Positions 1-11,792 of a stretch of 64,000 bases of DNA are shown piece after piece. The notes under the pieces are model-generated. The model ran no database searches. It saw nothing but the letters and a program-made list of their open reading frames with translations, and had not been told where the DNA came from. Every line of letters starts with the position of its first letter. Positions within the stretch are counted from its first letter, which is position 1. Source of the stretch: Lumbricus terrestris (Eukaryota; Annelida; Clitellata; Crassiclitellata; Lumbricidae); NCBI GenBank assembly GCA_949752735.1, contig OX457039.1:43957452-44021451 (forward strand), written 5' to 3'. The translations under genes were made by a program, and so were the position numbers.

Positions 1-396
1 TACCTCGTCCCAAGACATCTCCAGCAATCTCTAGTCTTCTTTGATGACTTCAGGTCTTCCGTGGTCTACCTCCTTTCCTACTCCCTCCAGAATTCTAGGA
101 CTAGGCCTGGTCTATATCCACCCATACGTCATACATGCCCTGTCCACTTCAGTCGCATCTTTCTAATGATGCTTTCTGTCATCTTTTTTTTTATCCCATC
201 CACTGTCTATATATAGTTTCGTTTGCAATTTTGTCGCGCCATGAAAAAACATGTGAAATTCTTCTCAGCCATCCGTCATGTGCAGCTTCTAATCTTCTCC
301 TGTTTGTCACCGTCATTGGCCATGTCTCAGATCCATTCAGCAACGAGTAACAGCCTCAAAGGTTTGGCATTGTGCAGGCGGATGCTCAATTTACGC

Positions 397-594
397 CCGT
401 TTTTCTGCCAGATCCCAGCAAGCTTCCCAAATACGGCATTTGCCTTTCATATAGAGGTATACCTTTATTTCCCTGTCGCACCTGCTGCCCACGCAGCCCA
501 CCGTCATTAGACGTACAGCGAAATAAAGATACGAATATTGAAAGGGAAATGTCATATTTGCGAAGCTTGCTAGGATCTGGAATAAAACGGATGT
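397..594. mobile_element. Fold-back (inverted-repeat) element
   Basis: The two halves are imperfect reverse complements. The left arm reads 'ccagatcccagcaagcttcc' and the right arm, reverse complemented, reads 'ccagatcctagcaagcttcg', and similarity continues inward through 'ctttatttc' to a centre near 500. There is no coding capacity, so it looks like a MITE-type fold-back repeat. I could not define a target duplication. Confidence 0.6.
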
Positions 595-827
595 AGACTG
601 AGCAAAGTTAGACAATCCGAAAGAAGGCAAAGATAATGATAAATATAATTGGAATGAAGATAATTGGGACGGCGATAATTATAGCGAGGTTGATTCCCTG
701 GATGTTTTCTCCTCTCTATAAATATACCCCCTAAGTTTTAAATGTCATATCTTTCACGCCTCTCCAATTAGTTATTATCCGGCAGAGCTACTGTCTATTC
801 ACCATTCACCCACCCAGTCCCTCAGTT

Positions 828-1211
828 CCGGTGTCGCGTGACAGAGTCTCTCCCCTAAAAGTCTCCCCCCGGAGACTTTATTTCGAAATAGATTCTCCCC
901 CCGGAGGATCTGTTCCAGAACAAATTCGCCCCCGGAGAGTATATTCTGAAATAAAGTCTCCGTGGGGGAGAGAATATTTCCGCCGTCCACGAAATAAAGT
1001 CTCCCCCGTTCAGCGTAAAATTGGCTACAGTTGCGTCAAGTTTAGAGATGAGCAGGTTAAACGGTTAGTTTACATTGCCAGATTATATAACAAGAAAGCA
1101 TATAATACTTTAACTTCAGAAAATTTCTTCCAATACAGAGTTTCAGCCAGGGGGAGACTCTGTTTCGGGGGAGACTGTGTATCGGGGGGAGACTTTATTT
1201 CGTGACACCGG
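828..1211. mobile_element. GC-rich inverted-repeat element with CCGGTGT ends
   Basis: The element starts ccggtgtcgcg and ends cgtgacaccgg. Inside are repeated blocks of the type 'gaaataaagtctccccc' and their reverse complements ('ggggagact'). The open frame through it is a by-product of these blocks, not a gene. The termini share CCGGTGT with the larger elements at 4455 and 11793, which may mean a common transposon group. No target duplication is clear. Confidence 0.55.
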
Positions 1212-2015
1212 CATTCCCCGCGACTTTAGCCATTACCCTGTCCGCAATCAAGGCAAAACACAGAGGTGACTGTATCTAACATAATTATATTTTGGTAAGT
1301 CTGTGTGTTTGTTTGTTTGATTATTTGTTTGTTTGTGGTTTTGTTAGCTATGCACGGCCACAGTTTTGAAGCAATCGACCCCAATCCTTCGCAGGGCGGT
1401 CGGGCTCGACCTGGGGCAGGTTAATGGGGGGGGGGGGGTTGGCGAATTTCTGCCACCATGGGGACCATGTTGGGGGCAAAACCACTCATTTTCCCCTACT
1501 TTTTCATTCGTTTCCATGCATAGTTTCACATTTATTCACATGAAACGTTGCAACTACACACATTTTTACACGGGCCACCTCGCCTCCACCAAACGCATAG
1601 CTCGGCGACCCGCAGGGTCGAGGTGTGTTCTTTTGGGAGAGGGGTTCGGGGGGAGAGAAATTTTCCCCGAAAACCCAAATTTCACGGGTGGCATGCCGGT
1701 GGAGCTCGGAGTGTTGTGTGGTGTCGTCGGGTGTAAAGGCAAAATTTCGTATAATAACTGACACAATAAATTTGGTCGTTATTCGTTAAGTTGAAATCGA
1801 GGGTGGGGGTTGTTGCTGTTGTTAGAATTACGCTTGACACCGGATGTTATTATATCTTCCTCAGGTCATGAAATTAATTAATTTGTGTTGATTTAGATTG
1901 TGTTGAATCACGTTGTGTTGAAGTTGATTGGATCTTCGATGAATTGTGGTTTCATTTGCAAGCTCACTCGAAGCGAGTAGCCCATAATTATCCATCAATG
2001 ACGTTAGCTTGACCG
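1212..2015. other. Non-coding stretch
   Basis: No gene recognised. It contains T/G-rich DNA near 1300-1340 and an uninterrupted G run near 1427-1438, with no splice-bounded coding signal. Confidence 0.4.
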
Positions 2016-2017
2016 TC

Positions 2018-2945
2018 AATAGATAAGATTAGAATAGATGAGATTAGAATAGATGAGATTAGAATAGATAAGATTAGAATAGATAGTATTAAAATAGATA
2101 AGATTAGAATAGATAAGATTAGAATAGATTAGATTAGAATAGATGAGATTAGAATAGATAGTATTAGAATAGATAGTATTAGAATAGATAAGATTAGAAT
2201 AGATGAGATTAGAATAGATAGTATTAGAATAGATAAGATTAGAATACATAAGATTAGAATAGATAAGATTAGAATAGATTAGATTAGAATAGATAAGATT
2301 AGAATAGATGAGATTAGAATAGATAGTATTAAAATAGATAAGATTAGAATAGATGAGATTAGAATAGATAGTATTAGAATAGATAAGATTAGAATAGATA
2401 AGATTAGAATAGATAAGATTAGAATAGATAAGATTAGAATAGATAAGATTAGAATAGATAGTATTAGAATAGATAAGATTAGAATAGATAAGATTAGAAT
2501 AGATAAGATTAGAATAGATAAGATTAGAATAGATAAGTTTAGAATAGATAAGATTAGAATAGATAAGATTAGAATAGATTAGATTAGAATAGATAAGATT
2601 AGAATAGATAAGATTAGAATACATAAGATTAGAATAGATAAGATTAGAATAGATAAGATTTTAATAGATAATATTAGAATAGATAAGATTATAATAGATA
2701 AGATTAGAATGGATAAGATTAGAATAGATAATATTAGAATAGATAAGATTATAATAGATAAGATTAGAATGGATAAGATTAGAATAGATAATATTAGAAT
2801 ACGTAAGATTAGAATAGATAAGGTTACAGAATAGATAAGATTAGAATAGATAAGAGAAGAATACATAAGATTATAATAGATAAGATCAGAATACATAAGA
2901 TTAGAATAGGTAAGATTTGAATAGATCAGGTTAAAATAGATTAGC
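2018..2945. repeat. 15-bp minisatellite (agataagattagaat)n
   Basis: About sixty head-to-tail copies of a 15-bp unit, with variants that differ mainly in a three-base slot (gag, aag, agt, tag). Because 15 is a multiple of three, the array stays open in several frames and yields artificial YSNLI-type pentapeptide ORFs on the minus strand. Copies become more diverged towards 2650-2945. Confidence 0.95.
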
Positions 2946-3160
2946 AGCATAATTGAAGTTCATTATTAGATTAGGATATTTTTAGCTCAACGACATCTTA
3001 TGATTAGATTAACGGAATTTAATAGATTAGATAAAAGAATAATGGCATCAAAGAAGTCACTGGATAAGATTAGATTAGTGACACCATAGAGGTCAAGAGA
3101 TTAGATAAGATCAACGGCATCGTTTAAGTCATTAGATAAATTAATTTAGATTATATTGGA
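2946..3160. repeat. Decayed fringe of the minisatellite
   Basis: Scattered 'agattagataaga' words persist between unique bases, consistent with an old eroded edge of the adjacent 15-bp array. Confidence 0.5.
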
Positions 3161-3215
3161 ATACTAGTTGGGGTACCCGGCGTTGCCCGGGAATTTTAGG
3201 ATTCGGGCCGTTCCA

Positions 3216-3298
3216 ATCCCTCCCTCCGTCCCTCCCTCCATCCCGCCCTCCCACCATCCCCTTCCTCCCACCCTCCCTCCCACCCTCCCTCTAACCCA
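3216..3298. repeat. Polypyrimidine (CCCT-rich) tract
   Basis: A low-complexity run of 'cctccctcc' type DNA, preceded by the GC-rich word 'gtacccggcgttgcccggg' at 3174. The proline-rich ORF through it is composition driven. Confidence 0.8.
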
Positions 3299-3764
3299 GG
3301 GCATCGACACTCATCTGACAGACCCTCCCATTTTACCCGGGTATGGGGGGGTGGGAGGACCGGCACGAGGATGGGTTGCGGTTTTAGGTAAATCCTTGGC
3401 CAGAAAATCATTGGCCAGAAAATCCCAAGCCTATTCATTCATTCATATAAGACGGCACAACGGAATTCAATAGCATTGCATAGCGATCTCTTCACAGCCC
3501 AGTGTGTAGTGCAAATGAATGGAATGTTTGCTATTGCAGTCGAAACCGCTGTCCCACCGTTTGCACTCTGATAGACTGCACTTGATGACCGATCGCACTC
3601 TATTATATAGAATAGATCGTCGTGCTGGTTTTCTATCGATTACGTCTGAGGCACTCATACATGTAGGTGCCGTAGACCTATCAGATTCACTCACTGAGAA
3701 TTACAACTATAATTTTAGGGCTATAAGCGATTGATTTTCATGTGCAAAACATTGTAGACCTTTT

Positions 3765-3961
3765 CTCTTCATCACATTTACTATAGCGCCTCTTCAAGCT
3801 ATCTACTCAGAAGCGCTCCCGACTACAGCGCCGACGTTGCATCGGAGTTTCACGCCGAAGCGCGCGAACAACTTTGATTGCGAATGAAGGCTTGAGGCTG
3901 ATTCAAACCTGGGACCCTCCTGCTCCAAGGCACTGAATCCACCACTACACCACCGCGCCCG
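3765..3961 (-). mobile_element. tRNA-derived SINE
   Basis: On the minus strand the head reads gggcgcggtggtgtagtgg (A-box-like) and later ccaggtttgaatc (B-box-like), as in a Pol III promoter derived from a tRNA. The body ends in 'tgaagaggcgctatagtaaatg', the tail type shared with LINE ends in this window. A second copy lies in intron 1 of the IQCB1 gene (27012-27222) in the same orientation. It is not a tRNA gene, because the head does not close into a cloverleaf. Confidence 0.75.
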
Positions 3962-4013
3962 TCTATAGGCATATTATGTGTATATGTATATGTACATGTG
4001 TATATGTATAGGC

Positions 4014-4191
4014 CAGGGCTTAAAGTGTGCCTGGACGGTCATGGACGGCGTCCATGCACTTGTTTTAAAATCTGAATGCCGTCCAGCCACTTATTGGTGA
4101 GCACAGACTGGAAAGGTAAGGGACGTCCAGGCACTTCTTTTTGAGAGGTAAGGGGCGTCCAGGCACTTATTTTTCCACACTTTAGGCACTG
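4014..4191. mobile_element. 178-bp hAT-type MITE, copy 1
   Basis: Begins CAGGGCTTAAAGTGTG and ends CACACTTTAGGCACTG (imperfect terminal inverted repeats). It is flanked by an exact 8-bp direct repeat 'gtataggc' at 4006-4013 and 4192-4199. Inside are repeats of 'ggcgtccaggcactt'. The 8-bp duplication and CAG...CTG termini fit the hAT superfamily. It is non-coding. Confidence 0.9.
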
Positions 4192-4454
4192 GTATAGGCC
4201 TACATGTAGCCTACTTATAATTGCGTGCACATACGTAGACCTACATGAATTGCATAGATCTACATGGGTAAAAATCATGCATTTGCGTTCATTTGTATCG
4301 ACATAATTACTACATAATTTATATATGAAATGAAGAACCAAATAAAGACCATGCATATGAAAAAGCGAACAGAATGAAGAAAACAAGAAAACAAAAGATA
4401 TGTTCTGGACACAGCATAGAATCGATCCGTCGCCAATATTGCAGGAACGAACGG

Positions 4455-6640
4455 CCGGTGTGGCATGAGATTATGTCCGGCATGAGATATTGTCCGGCTG
4501 CGCCCACTTCCGTTGTCAAGACAGTATTTCATGCGGCCTACGTATGAGATATTGTCCGGCATGAAATCGTGTCCGACTCCGCCGTTACATGTATGCCGCT
4601 TGTCGAAGCAGTATTTCGCGAGATATTGGCCGCTTATAAGACAATATCAGTAAAACTTGCCAAAATATATTATTGTCTTAAACACATGATAAAACAATGG
4701 TCTAAACGGTGGAATTATTGTTGTAAAGCACAATGCTTGTAACTGCCTTTGCGATGACTCTATTTCTATTTTTAGATAGAAATTCCCATCGTAGAACAGA
4801 CCAAGTGGCTATGGTGCTCGCAAATTTTGTAGCGCTTTATTTTTAACATATTCGTAGCGTACTTTATTACCACATTATAAACATAATTATTTTAAGTGGT
4901 TTTAAGGTTTTCATAGAACATAATTATATAGTAGCCTATGGTTTCTATTTTGATGATTTAAGCAAAAAATGCGCAAAAATTAGGCCTACGGTTTTTGATG
5001 TGGTTAGAGCTAGGCCACAGTATAAATAACACATTTTATTATTTATCCTGTGCTACGGCCATGCGGAGATTAGCCTACTTTATGCCTTCCCTGTGTGGTG
5101 GCCTGGTGGGTATTAGCAAACGCCATGGAGCGTAGACATTTTAACGGTGTTTGAATAAAACTCAACCGTTTAGGCTTCGTCCATATGCTGATTTTCAGAA
5201 GTTTGAAGCACTCTGTTCTAGGGTTTCTCTGCTCTTTTCCGCTCTATACTCTTAAATCCTTTTCACATTCTTAACTACCTCCTCCCCCAATAAGTTACTC
5301 CATGTAGCCTAATAGGCCTACTCGACTCAAGACAACTAATGTAACACTTCATAGAGGTGTCTTATGCCAAAAGCTTTATTATGAGAATGTTATATTGCTT
5401 TGCTTAAATGTTTCTAAGCCTTTAATTTATTCTTGTACAAACAACTATGCGTTTGCTGGTGTTCTAATGAAAAATATTCTTACTTAGACTGACTTTCTGA
5501 CTGACTGACTTGCTAGCAGCCTACTTAATGGTAGCCATTGTAAGCCTACAGTGAACCTGGGTTAGAACCCACAATGCATAAAAATTATTGCTACACATGT
5601 TTTAGTATGTGTAGGATGCGTATAGCAGTGTAAAGCAGTTATTTGGCCACGAGTTTTAATCGCCAATATTGAACTAATATAGGCCTAATGTACGTTTCAC
5701 TAGAATATCCAATCCTGAAAAAGTGTCAGATAAGCACGTGGCTAGACAATTTAGTGATTATTATGGAAGAATCAGAGTGCCTTAGTTAGATCTAATTAAA
5801 CGCGATTAGCGTTCGTGTTTTCTTTCGCCTTGCATATTTCAGTGTTTTAATTATCATGTATGATAGGCTATATACCTCGTTTATTTCGAGAAAATTAAGT
5901 TGGCAGAGCTCAACTTATTACATGAAGAGAAAAAAGGAAAGAAATGGATTAAAATAACAGTGCGAACAGTCTTAAAAAGTACTCGAGAGATGAAATTAAA
6001 GTAATCTTTTCTTGGCAGTTCAAAGTCATGATGTCGCGAACGCAGATCGTACGGCCTTTTAACAATAGGTGGAAACAGGCCTGGGAGTAGCCTACATGAT
6101 TGAAATTCCAGATGATGTATTTTCGTTTATTGTAATACTACATTAGTTGTCCTGAGTCGAGTATTACATGGAGTAACCTAAATCGGATAGCAACCTAATA
6201 CCTTGTGAGCATAAAATATTCTGCGTCAGACATTTGTGGTTTCTATTCTATGCAACATGCTTTTTCTATAACCTGATACAAACACCGATTAACTATGGCC
6301 AATCCTTTGCGATTAGGCTAATAATTTATTTTAACATATTTCTCCCAATTTTTATGGGATGTTGGAATCATTATCTTTAGTATTTTGGATCTCTAACGAA
6401 AACGATATGTGGCTACTGTTAATAACCAGTTCTAAATATAGATGTCGATGTCTATTATTAGGTGGACAGGCTGCGCTGGAACTATTATCTTTGGTATTGT
6501 ATGTCTTTCCCGGACAAGATCTCACGGCTCTATAAATAACCTTTGTTTGACAGTTACTATCTGACGTCATCGGTCACATGAACCAATGGCAACGCTTTCG
6601 GACATAATTTCATGCCGGACATAATTTCATGCCACACCGG
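4455..6640. mobile_element. CCGGTGT-ended non-autonomous transposon, copy 1
   Basis: The left end begins ccggtgtggcatgag and the right end finishes catgccacaccgg. Both ends carry several copies of a short motif, 'ggcatgaaat.tgtccgg', in alternating orientation. About 1.9 kb of AT-rich interior has no transposase ORF. The same element, reverse oriented and shorter, lies at 11793-13252. The arms match cross-wise, for example 'cgatgacatcagatagcaact' against its complement near 6555. No target duplication was found. Confidence 0.8.
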
Positions 6641-6745
6641 CACAGTGATTGCCTATAATACACTCAGTGGTTGAGACACTGGGTCTCTGTTATTTCGTCC
6701 GTTCTTTGTCTTTTAGTACATGTTGATCAACAATCGGTCAGACAC

Positions 6746-6814
6746 TGCTTCACATAACTGCTTCACATTATTGCTTCACATAACTGCTTCACATCATTGC
6801 TTCACATTATTGCT
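6746..6814. repeat. 13-bp tandem repeat (tgcttcacataac)n
   Basis: Five to six adjacent copies of 'tgcttcacat' with a three-base variable spacer. Confidence 0.8.
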
Positions 6815-7155
6815 TCTCTCTAGCATTCTCAGCATTTATGCAACCGTTACAACGCACTCAAGACCATTCGTTTCACCCCATAATTCCCAAGACTCCCAGC
6901 GTGTATACGTGTCTCGCCCTCGACTTTTTAATTTCTCCAGGGCATTTATATAGCACCTTTTCTTCGGCCGCTAACGATGCGCAACGCCACTCACGGAAGT
7001 ACGTCTAGTCTCCCTATTTATGCTGCTTCCTCTTGACAAGCCCTGCATCGACTCAATGCAAACTGCAAAGAAGTCGGGCGCTACAGAAATTTGATATTAG
7101 CATAATGCATTTGCGTGCGTGTATACGTCTGACCAAGGAGTATCGATCGAGAGAC

Positions 7156-7241
7156 TACTACTACGACGACGACGACGACGACGGCGGCGGAGGGTGAGCG
7201 CACCGACCGACCGACGACCGTCTGCCTAAGACCGGGTTGGC

Positions 7242-7278
<37 letters not shown>
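7156..7278. repeat. Inverted pair of ACG / CGT trinucleotide arrays
   Basis: An (ACG)n run at 7156-7190 is followed about 55 bp later by a (CGT)n run at 7243-7278. The two are complementary, so the segment could form a long hairpin. The Arg- and Val-rich ORFs here are artefacts. Confidence 0.85.
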
Positions 7279-7279
<1 letters not shown>

Positions 7280-7365
7280 GGCTTACTCATTGATTTCCAG
7301 AATAAATGAATTTTTTCATCATCAGGTCGACGGTCTGAAGCCATACTCAGTCCTAGAGTCTTTTC

Positions 7366-7480
7366 TCTCTTTTTGTCGTCGCTCTTCCTGTCTACCTCTA
7401 TCTCTGTCTTTCTGTCTGTCTCCGTCTCTCTTTGTCTGTCTCTGTCTCTCTGTCTCTCTTCCTTCCGCTTTTCCTGCTTC
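7366..7480. repeat. Pyrimidine-rich TCTG/TCTC tract
   Basis: Interspersed 'tctgtctgtctc' units, low complexity, no coding interpretation. Confidence 0.8.
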
Positions 7481-7905
7481 CATCATTTCTTTCTTCTACC
7501 TCTTCCGTCTGATCTATTCTTGCAGCCTGATTAACTGTCCTTTCCTTTGTCCTCCTCGCTCCCTCTCAGTTTCTTCCTGACTGTTTCCTGCTCTTTCCAT
7601 CTGTGTTTCCTCTTCCTCTGACCTCTTCTTCTACGGTCTAATGTCCTCCTATCCAGGGCTTTTAAAAAGAAATTTTGAGAACTGTACAACCGGGAATATT
7701 TTGGTGTTTGTCACAATTTTTCCCAAAAATGTCGCAAGTCACCGGCGAGTAGTCTAACTCTGTTGACTTTTTCCCCTTGAAAATGCCCTGAATCGCAGCG
7801 CATAAAATCTGATGAACTTTTTTTAGTCATTCGCTTTGAATTTCAGATTTTGGCCTTCCTGCTACATTATTTTCCACTGCACACGCCCTTCCTTTCGCTT
7901 CCTTC

Positions 7906-8196
7906 CAGTGGCGGCGCTAGGGGGGGCTGAGGGGGGCTAAGCCCCCCTACAAGAGGCTCAGCCCCCCCTAAAAAATGACCATCTGAATTATTTTACATTG
8001 AAATATCCACGATTTTGGTCGATGACTAAAAAAAAAAAAAGGTCGTCAGAAATTTTGGCGGCGAAGATGGAAAATTTTCATGAGATTTGATGACTAAAAA
8101 AAAAAAAAAAAGTCGTCAGAAATTTTTGCGGCGAAAATGGAAAATTTGGCCGCGGGCTTCAGCCCCTCCAAAACTGAAATCCTGGCGCCGGCACTG
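7906..8196. mobile_element. hAT-type MITE with CAGTGGCGGCG ends
   Basis: Terminal inverted repeats CAGTGGCGGCGCTAGG / CCTGGCGCCGGCACTG. Exact 8-bp target duplication 'cttccttc' at 7898-7905 and 8197-8204. The interior has two related blocks, each 'gatgactaaaa...gtcgtcagaaatttt'. A related copy is nested at 55226-55655. Confidence 0.92.
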
Positions 8197-8204
8197 CTTC
8201 CTTC

Positions 8205-8880
8205 TTCCATGTTGAACCGGCTGCAGTGTTACTTTTTCTAATGTTTATCACTGCATGCACAAGACGGCTTTTACAACTGCACAAATTCGTTAACTGCGCA
8301 CTTTGTGTAGAACTGCACGTTAAAAAGCCCTGCTCCTATCTCCCTATTTTTTATTCCGATCGCCTCATGCAGTTATCCCCTTCTTTATTCTATTTATTTA
8401 TCTGCTTTCGTGCCATATCTCTTTCTCCATTTTCTAATCCTCGTATATTATTATAATACAATGCGGGCAGGTCCATGCTTCCTCGGTCGATACGCTCAGC
8501 AATGACAGCATAAATTCTTCGCTATGACTTGCTTAGTTAGTTTTTTTATCCATTGTTTGCTGTTGTTCTACTTAGTCTTCTTTTGCTCTCGGTTCCGCTG
8601 GTAAAATCTTCTTCCGATTTCAGTGCCTGCATTGAACGGAGATTTATGTTTAGATAGAATGCAAAATGCTGCAAAGGCAACAAAACAAATTAAACAATAG
8701 CTGAAAACAGACAATGGCGACGCCAGGAAATCAGCGCCAAGCGCCACGTCAGCAAGACGAGTAAAACAATGATCATGCAAGTAGCACGACAGCAATTCGA
8801 ATTGCCATTGTAATTGTAATCAGAAATTTGAATGGCGCCACTGTAAGAGAAAGCGAACCTCGCTCTGTCAACTACATGCA
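8205..8880. other. Non-coding stretch
   Basis: AT-rich spacer with nothing recognised except a short 'ttgtaattgtaatc' run near 8805, which resembles the LINE tails seen elsewhere in the window. Confidence 0.35.
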
Positions 8881-8883
8881 TAT

Positions 8884-8913
<30 letters not shown>
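8884..8913. repeat. (CAG)10 array
   Basis: Uninterrupted CAG repeat, followed by further imperfect 'gcaacagc' and 'cagcagcag' words up to about 9090. Confidence 0.9.
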
Positions 8914-8914
<1 letters not shown>

Positions 8915-9086
8915 CATTGCGTGCGCAGGAATAACTACTGATGCAACAGCAACTGCTGAAGCAACAGCAACAGCTGATGCAACAGCACCTGCGCTTGTAG
9001 CAAGGCAATGCTTGTATAGCAACAGCATCTCGACTGCCGCAACAGCATCAGCAGCAGCAGCTTCAGCCTCTGCCTCAGCAGCAGCC

Positions 9087-9335
9087 TCAGATGCTGGACT
9101 GCTGCTGGTCTTTGTTTTCTGTTACATTTGACGCCACCGCCGCCGTCGATGACTCTCGGCAAGGGTCAAGCTGGTCGTCGTCACCAGGCGGCGCCTCAAG
9201 CTGCTGCTGCTGCGGCTGCTGCTGCTGCTGCTGCTGCTGTCGCTCCTCATCGATTTTCCTGGGCTGAACCGAACAAGAGCCATCGTTACGGCTAATTGGA
9301 CCAGACCCTATACAATATACATAGTCCTGTGGCAT
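9087..9335 (-). other. Open frame with a polyglutamine run, coding status unknown
   Basis: A minus-strand frame of 82 codons starts at an ATG at 9335. It has a mixed-composition opening (MPQDYVYCIGSGPISRND), then an interrupted Gln run encoded by CAG repeats (plus-strand CTG at 9201-9240), and then an ordinary-looking stretch. The mixed composition is unlike the pure microsatellite ORFs of the window, so a coding exon cannot be ruled out, but there is no recognisable family and no clear splice partner. Confidence 0.15.
9201..9240. repeat. (CTG)n array, interrupted
   Basis: CTG units with a single 'cgg' interruption. On the minus strand this is the CAG run of the open frame at 9087-9335. Confidence 0.9.
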
Positions 9336-9776
9336 TTAGACGTACACGTGCACTCGAGCACCACCGGAAGTCACGTGGCACCTGATGAAGTCAACGGAAC
9401 ACGTTCTATATTCGCTCAATGGTTAAAAAGAGGTTTTGGCAGCCTAAAATCGATGAAAGAAATCCTGTCGCTCATATACTACATGTATTATATGCAAAGG
9501 TTGTCGGTTGCATTCTGAGTGCCTGCTTTCCGATGCAGAGTCACGCTTTCCTTGAGACAGGATCTGTACTCTATATATACTCACCATGTAATGACCTTGA
9601 GACAAGATCTCTAGCCTAATCACCATGTAATGACCTCGAGCAGCGCTTGATGCAGTTTTGAAACATTATTAACTATTGCCATTGTAAAGCTGATTATATG
9701 CAAACATATTAATTATCTACAGGATAACAGACTAAGCACAGTGCCAATATAAGGGTCGATCAAATTGGATCATAAT

Positions 9777-9865
9777 TCATTCATTCATTCATTCATTCAT
9801 TCATTCATTCGGACATTTATATAGCGCTTCTTCATGTAAAAAAACTACTCAGAGGACCTGAGTAT
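9777..9865 (-). mobile_element. LINE/SINE 3' tail with (ATTC)n
   Basis: On the minus strand it reads 'ctgagtag....gaagaagcgctatataaatg' followed by (GAATGA/ATTC)-type tetranucleotides. This is the same 3' tail as other retroelement ends in the window. Only the tail survives. Confidence 0.55.
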
Positions 9866-11792
9866 TTTAATTATATTTTAACTAATTTTATTTTAAATTT
9901 ATATATTAACCGATTTTAATATTATATTTTAACTAAAATTTCCGTGAATTTCCAATCCTTTTGGCGCATATCCCGCATATAATTTAGACTGAATAACACA
10001 AAGTATCGCATGAAAAAGCAGTCCGAATGATAGTCTTGTGTCATATATTATGCCTTTCGCCTACTGCAACTGTTGCAGCCGGATTTCACATTATATAGGC
10101 CTACAATTATATGTATATATACACATATAATTGTAGGCCTATATATATATAGGCCCCTATCACTCTGTTCAGAGGCCCCAGAAATATCGATTGAAAGACT
10201 GGAAGAAATGTCTGATGACGAGATGTCAGCTCAACCGTTTGCAATGTATTGTTATCTGTCACATGATTATAAATATTGACGAAATTTCAAACCTGTCCCC
10301 GTTTATAAGTTTAATATCCTCCTTTGAGAAGGACGCTGAGAAAGGCATTAGACACGACAGAGATATTATTGGAACTTGCACTGCATGCCACTGTTCCGCC
10401 ACCTTCCGTGATTCTATAGAGTCATCATGGCGATATACTGTAGTCAAATTGTAATAGAATAATTGACCAAGTATATATATTGTCTTGTTTCCATTTCCAT
10501 ATATAATATGTCACTTGTGTGGTAAATTTTTTGCCATAGTCTTGTGTTGTACACATTAAATCAGTAGCCCTGTCTACTTCCAACCGATTCATCATCTCCT
10601 ATGTACAGCTAGGCCTCTGAACTCGTCCAGAGCGCAATTTGTCATTGACATAATATATCGCACATTTGTATTCTTCCTCCTCCACTCGGTCATGGCCAGT
10701 TATTTGGAAATTCATCTGCAGACCATTTAGATATTTCAGCTTTAAGCTATTCAATGAATGCGTAATATGTGTTTCCTGGTCATGCCAAAGTTAACGGTAC
10801 AAGATTAGCTTCAAACAGATATTTAAACTGAGTCTAAAACTGACCAAACGGACTAAATTCCTTCAGAATAGTCTTATTACAACGTTCGCTCAAATTACAA
10901 TGGCTCAGACTCGAGATATTTCTGTTGGGATTGGTCTCAAGCGATGAAAGTTGTCCAGGCATGCATCATGGAACTGGAACACTGGAACATGTTCCAGTCT
11001 CAAATCAGCTCAGCCGGTAGGCTAAACGATTGATTATGCGGTCTTCTGCCCTTGGGGATCTTGCAGGTATCTTGTTATCTCACTTCTGCACGCAAGCTCG
11101 AAAGCATCTCGTACCTTCCTCGGTTTCGATTCATGCTCTCAGAATAATCCGCCACTTCATAAACGCAATCTCTCACGGCTTTCATTTTCTGCATCCACCT
11201 TAAGTCGCATCTCTGCAAATATAACTACATATATAAACTAGGCCTATATATATTTATATATAACTACATACATAACCTAATCGTTAGCGTAATCTGGAAA
11301 TTCTAAGGCTCCTTCTAAAAGCTATAGGCACAGGGCATCACCTTATTCGCGAGTGCTGTGTTGTGCTCGAGGGGCTATCCAAAGATATACCAACTCGAAG
11401 CACACGTTTGGTTGTCATGGCCACGTATACATATAGTCACGTGTATACATATATACGGGCCTATAAAATAATATGCATCGTGTTCGATACGCTTTGAATG
11501 GGCGCTATATCGGAGTTGCACTATCATGGAGTAGCCTACACTTAAACAACATGAATAATCTCAATCGAGTCATATACAATTATGGATGGCTGATGTTATT
11601 GACGCATTTGATATGTTCGGTAGTTCTCGGAATGCACGCTTGGATATTCAGCGTATAAGGACTCATCGTTACTGCTTGCGTTGTTTGATTTGTAATGATC
11701 GGCCGCATATCCAATCGGTGCAGAAATTTTCGCAGAAATACACATTTGCGCGAGTTATGACCGGCTTAGGAACAGCAGCCTTGTTTTGACGG
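9866..11792. other. Non-coding stretch
   Basis: AT-rich DNA without a recognised gene. It includes the perfect hairpin at 10094-10143 and a duplicated 'aactacatatata' word around 11224-11270. Confidence 0.4.
10094..10143. repeat. 21-bp-arm perfect hairpin
   Basis: Left arm 10094-10114 and right arm 10123-10143 are exact reverse complements (containing 'taggcctacaattatatgt') separated by an 8-nt loop. It is too small to be a bounded transposon and may be a MITE remnant or a cruciform-prone site. Confidence 0.9.

Noticed and set aside
831..1205. 124-codon plus-strand ORF
   Set aside because: Follows the blocks of an inverted-repeat element; no family resemblance.
2016..2624. 202-residue minus-strand ORF of YSNLI repeats
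   Set aside because: It is an artefact of a 15-bp tandem repeat and has no start context, domain or homologue that I recognise.
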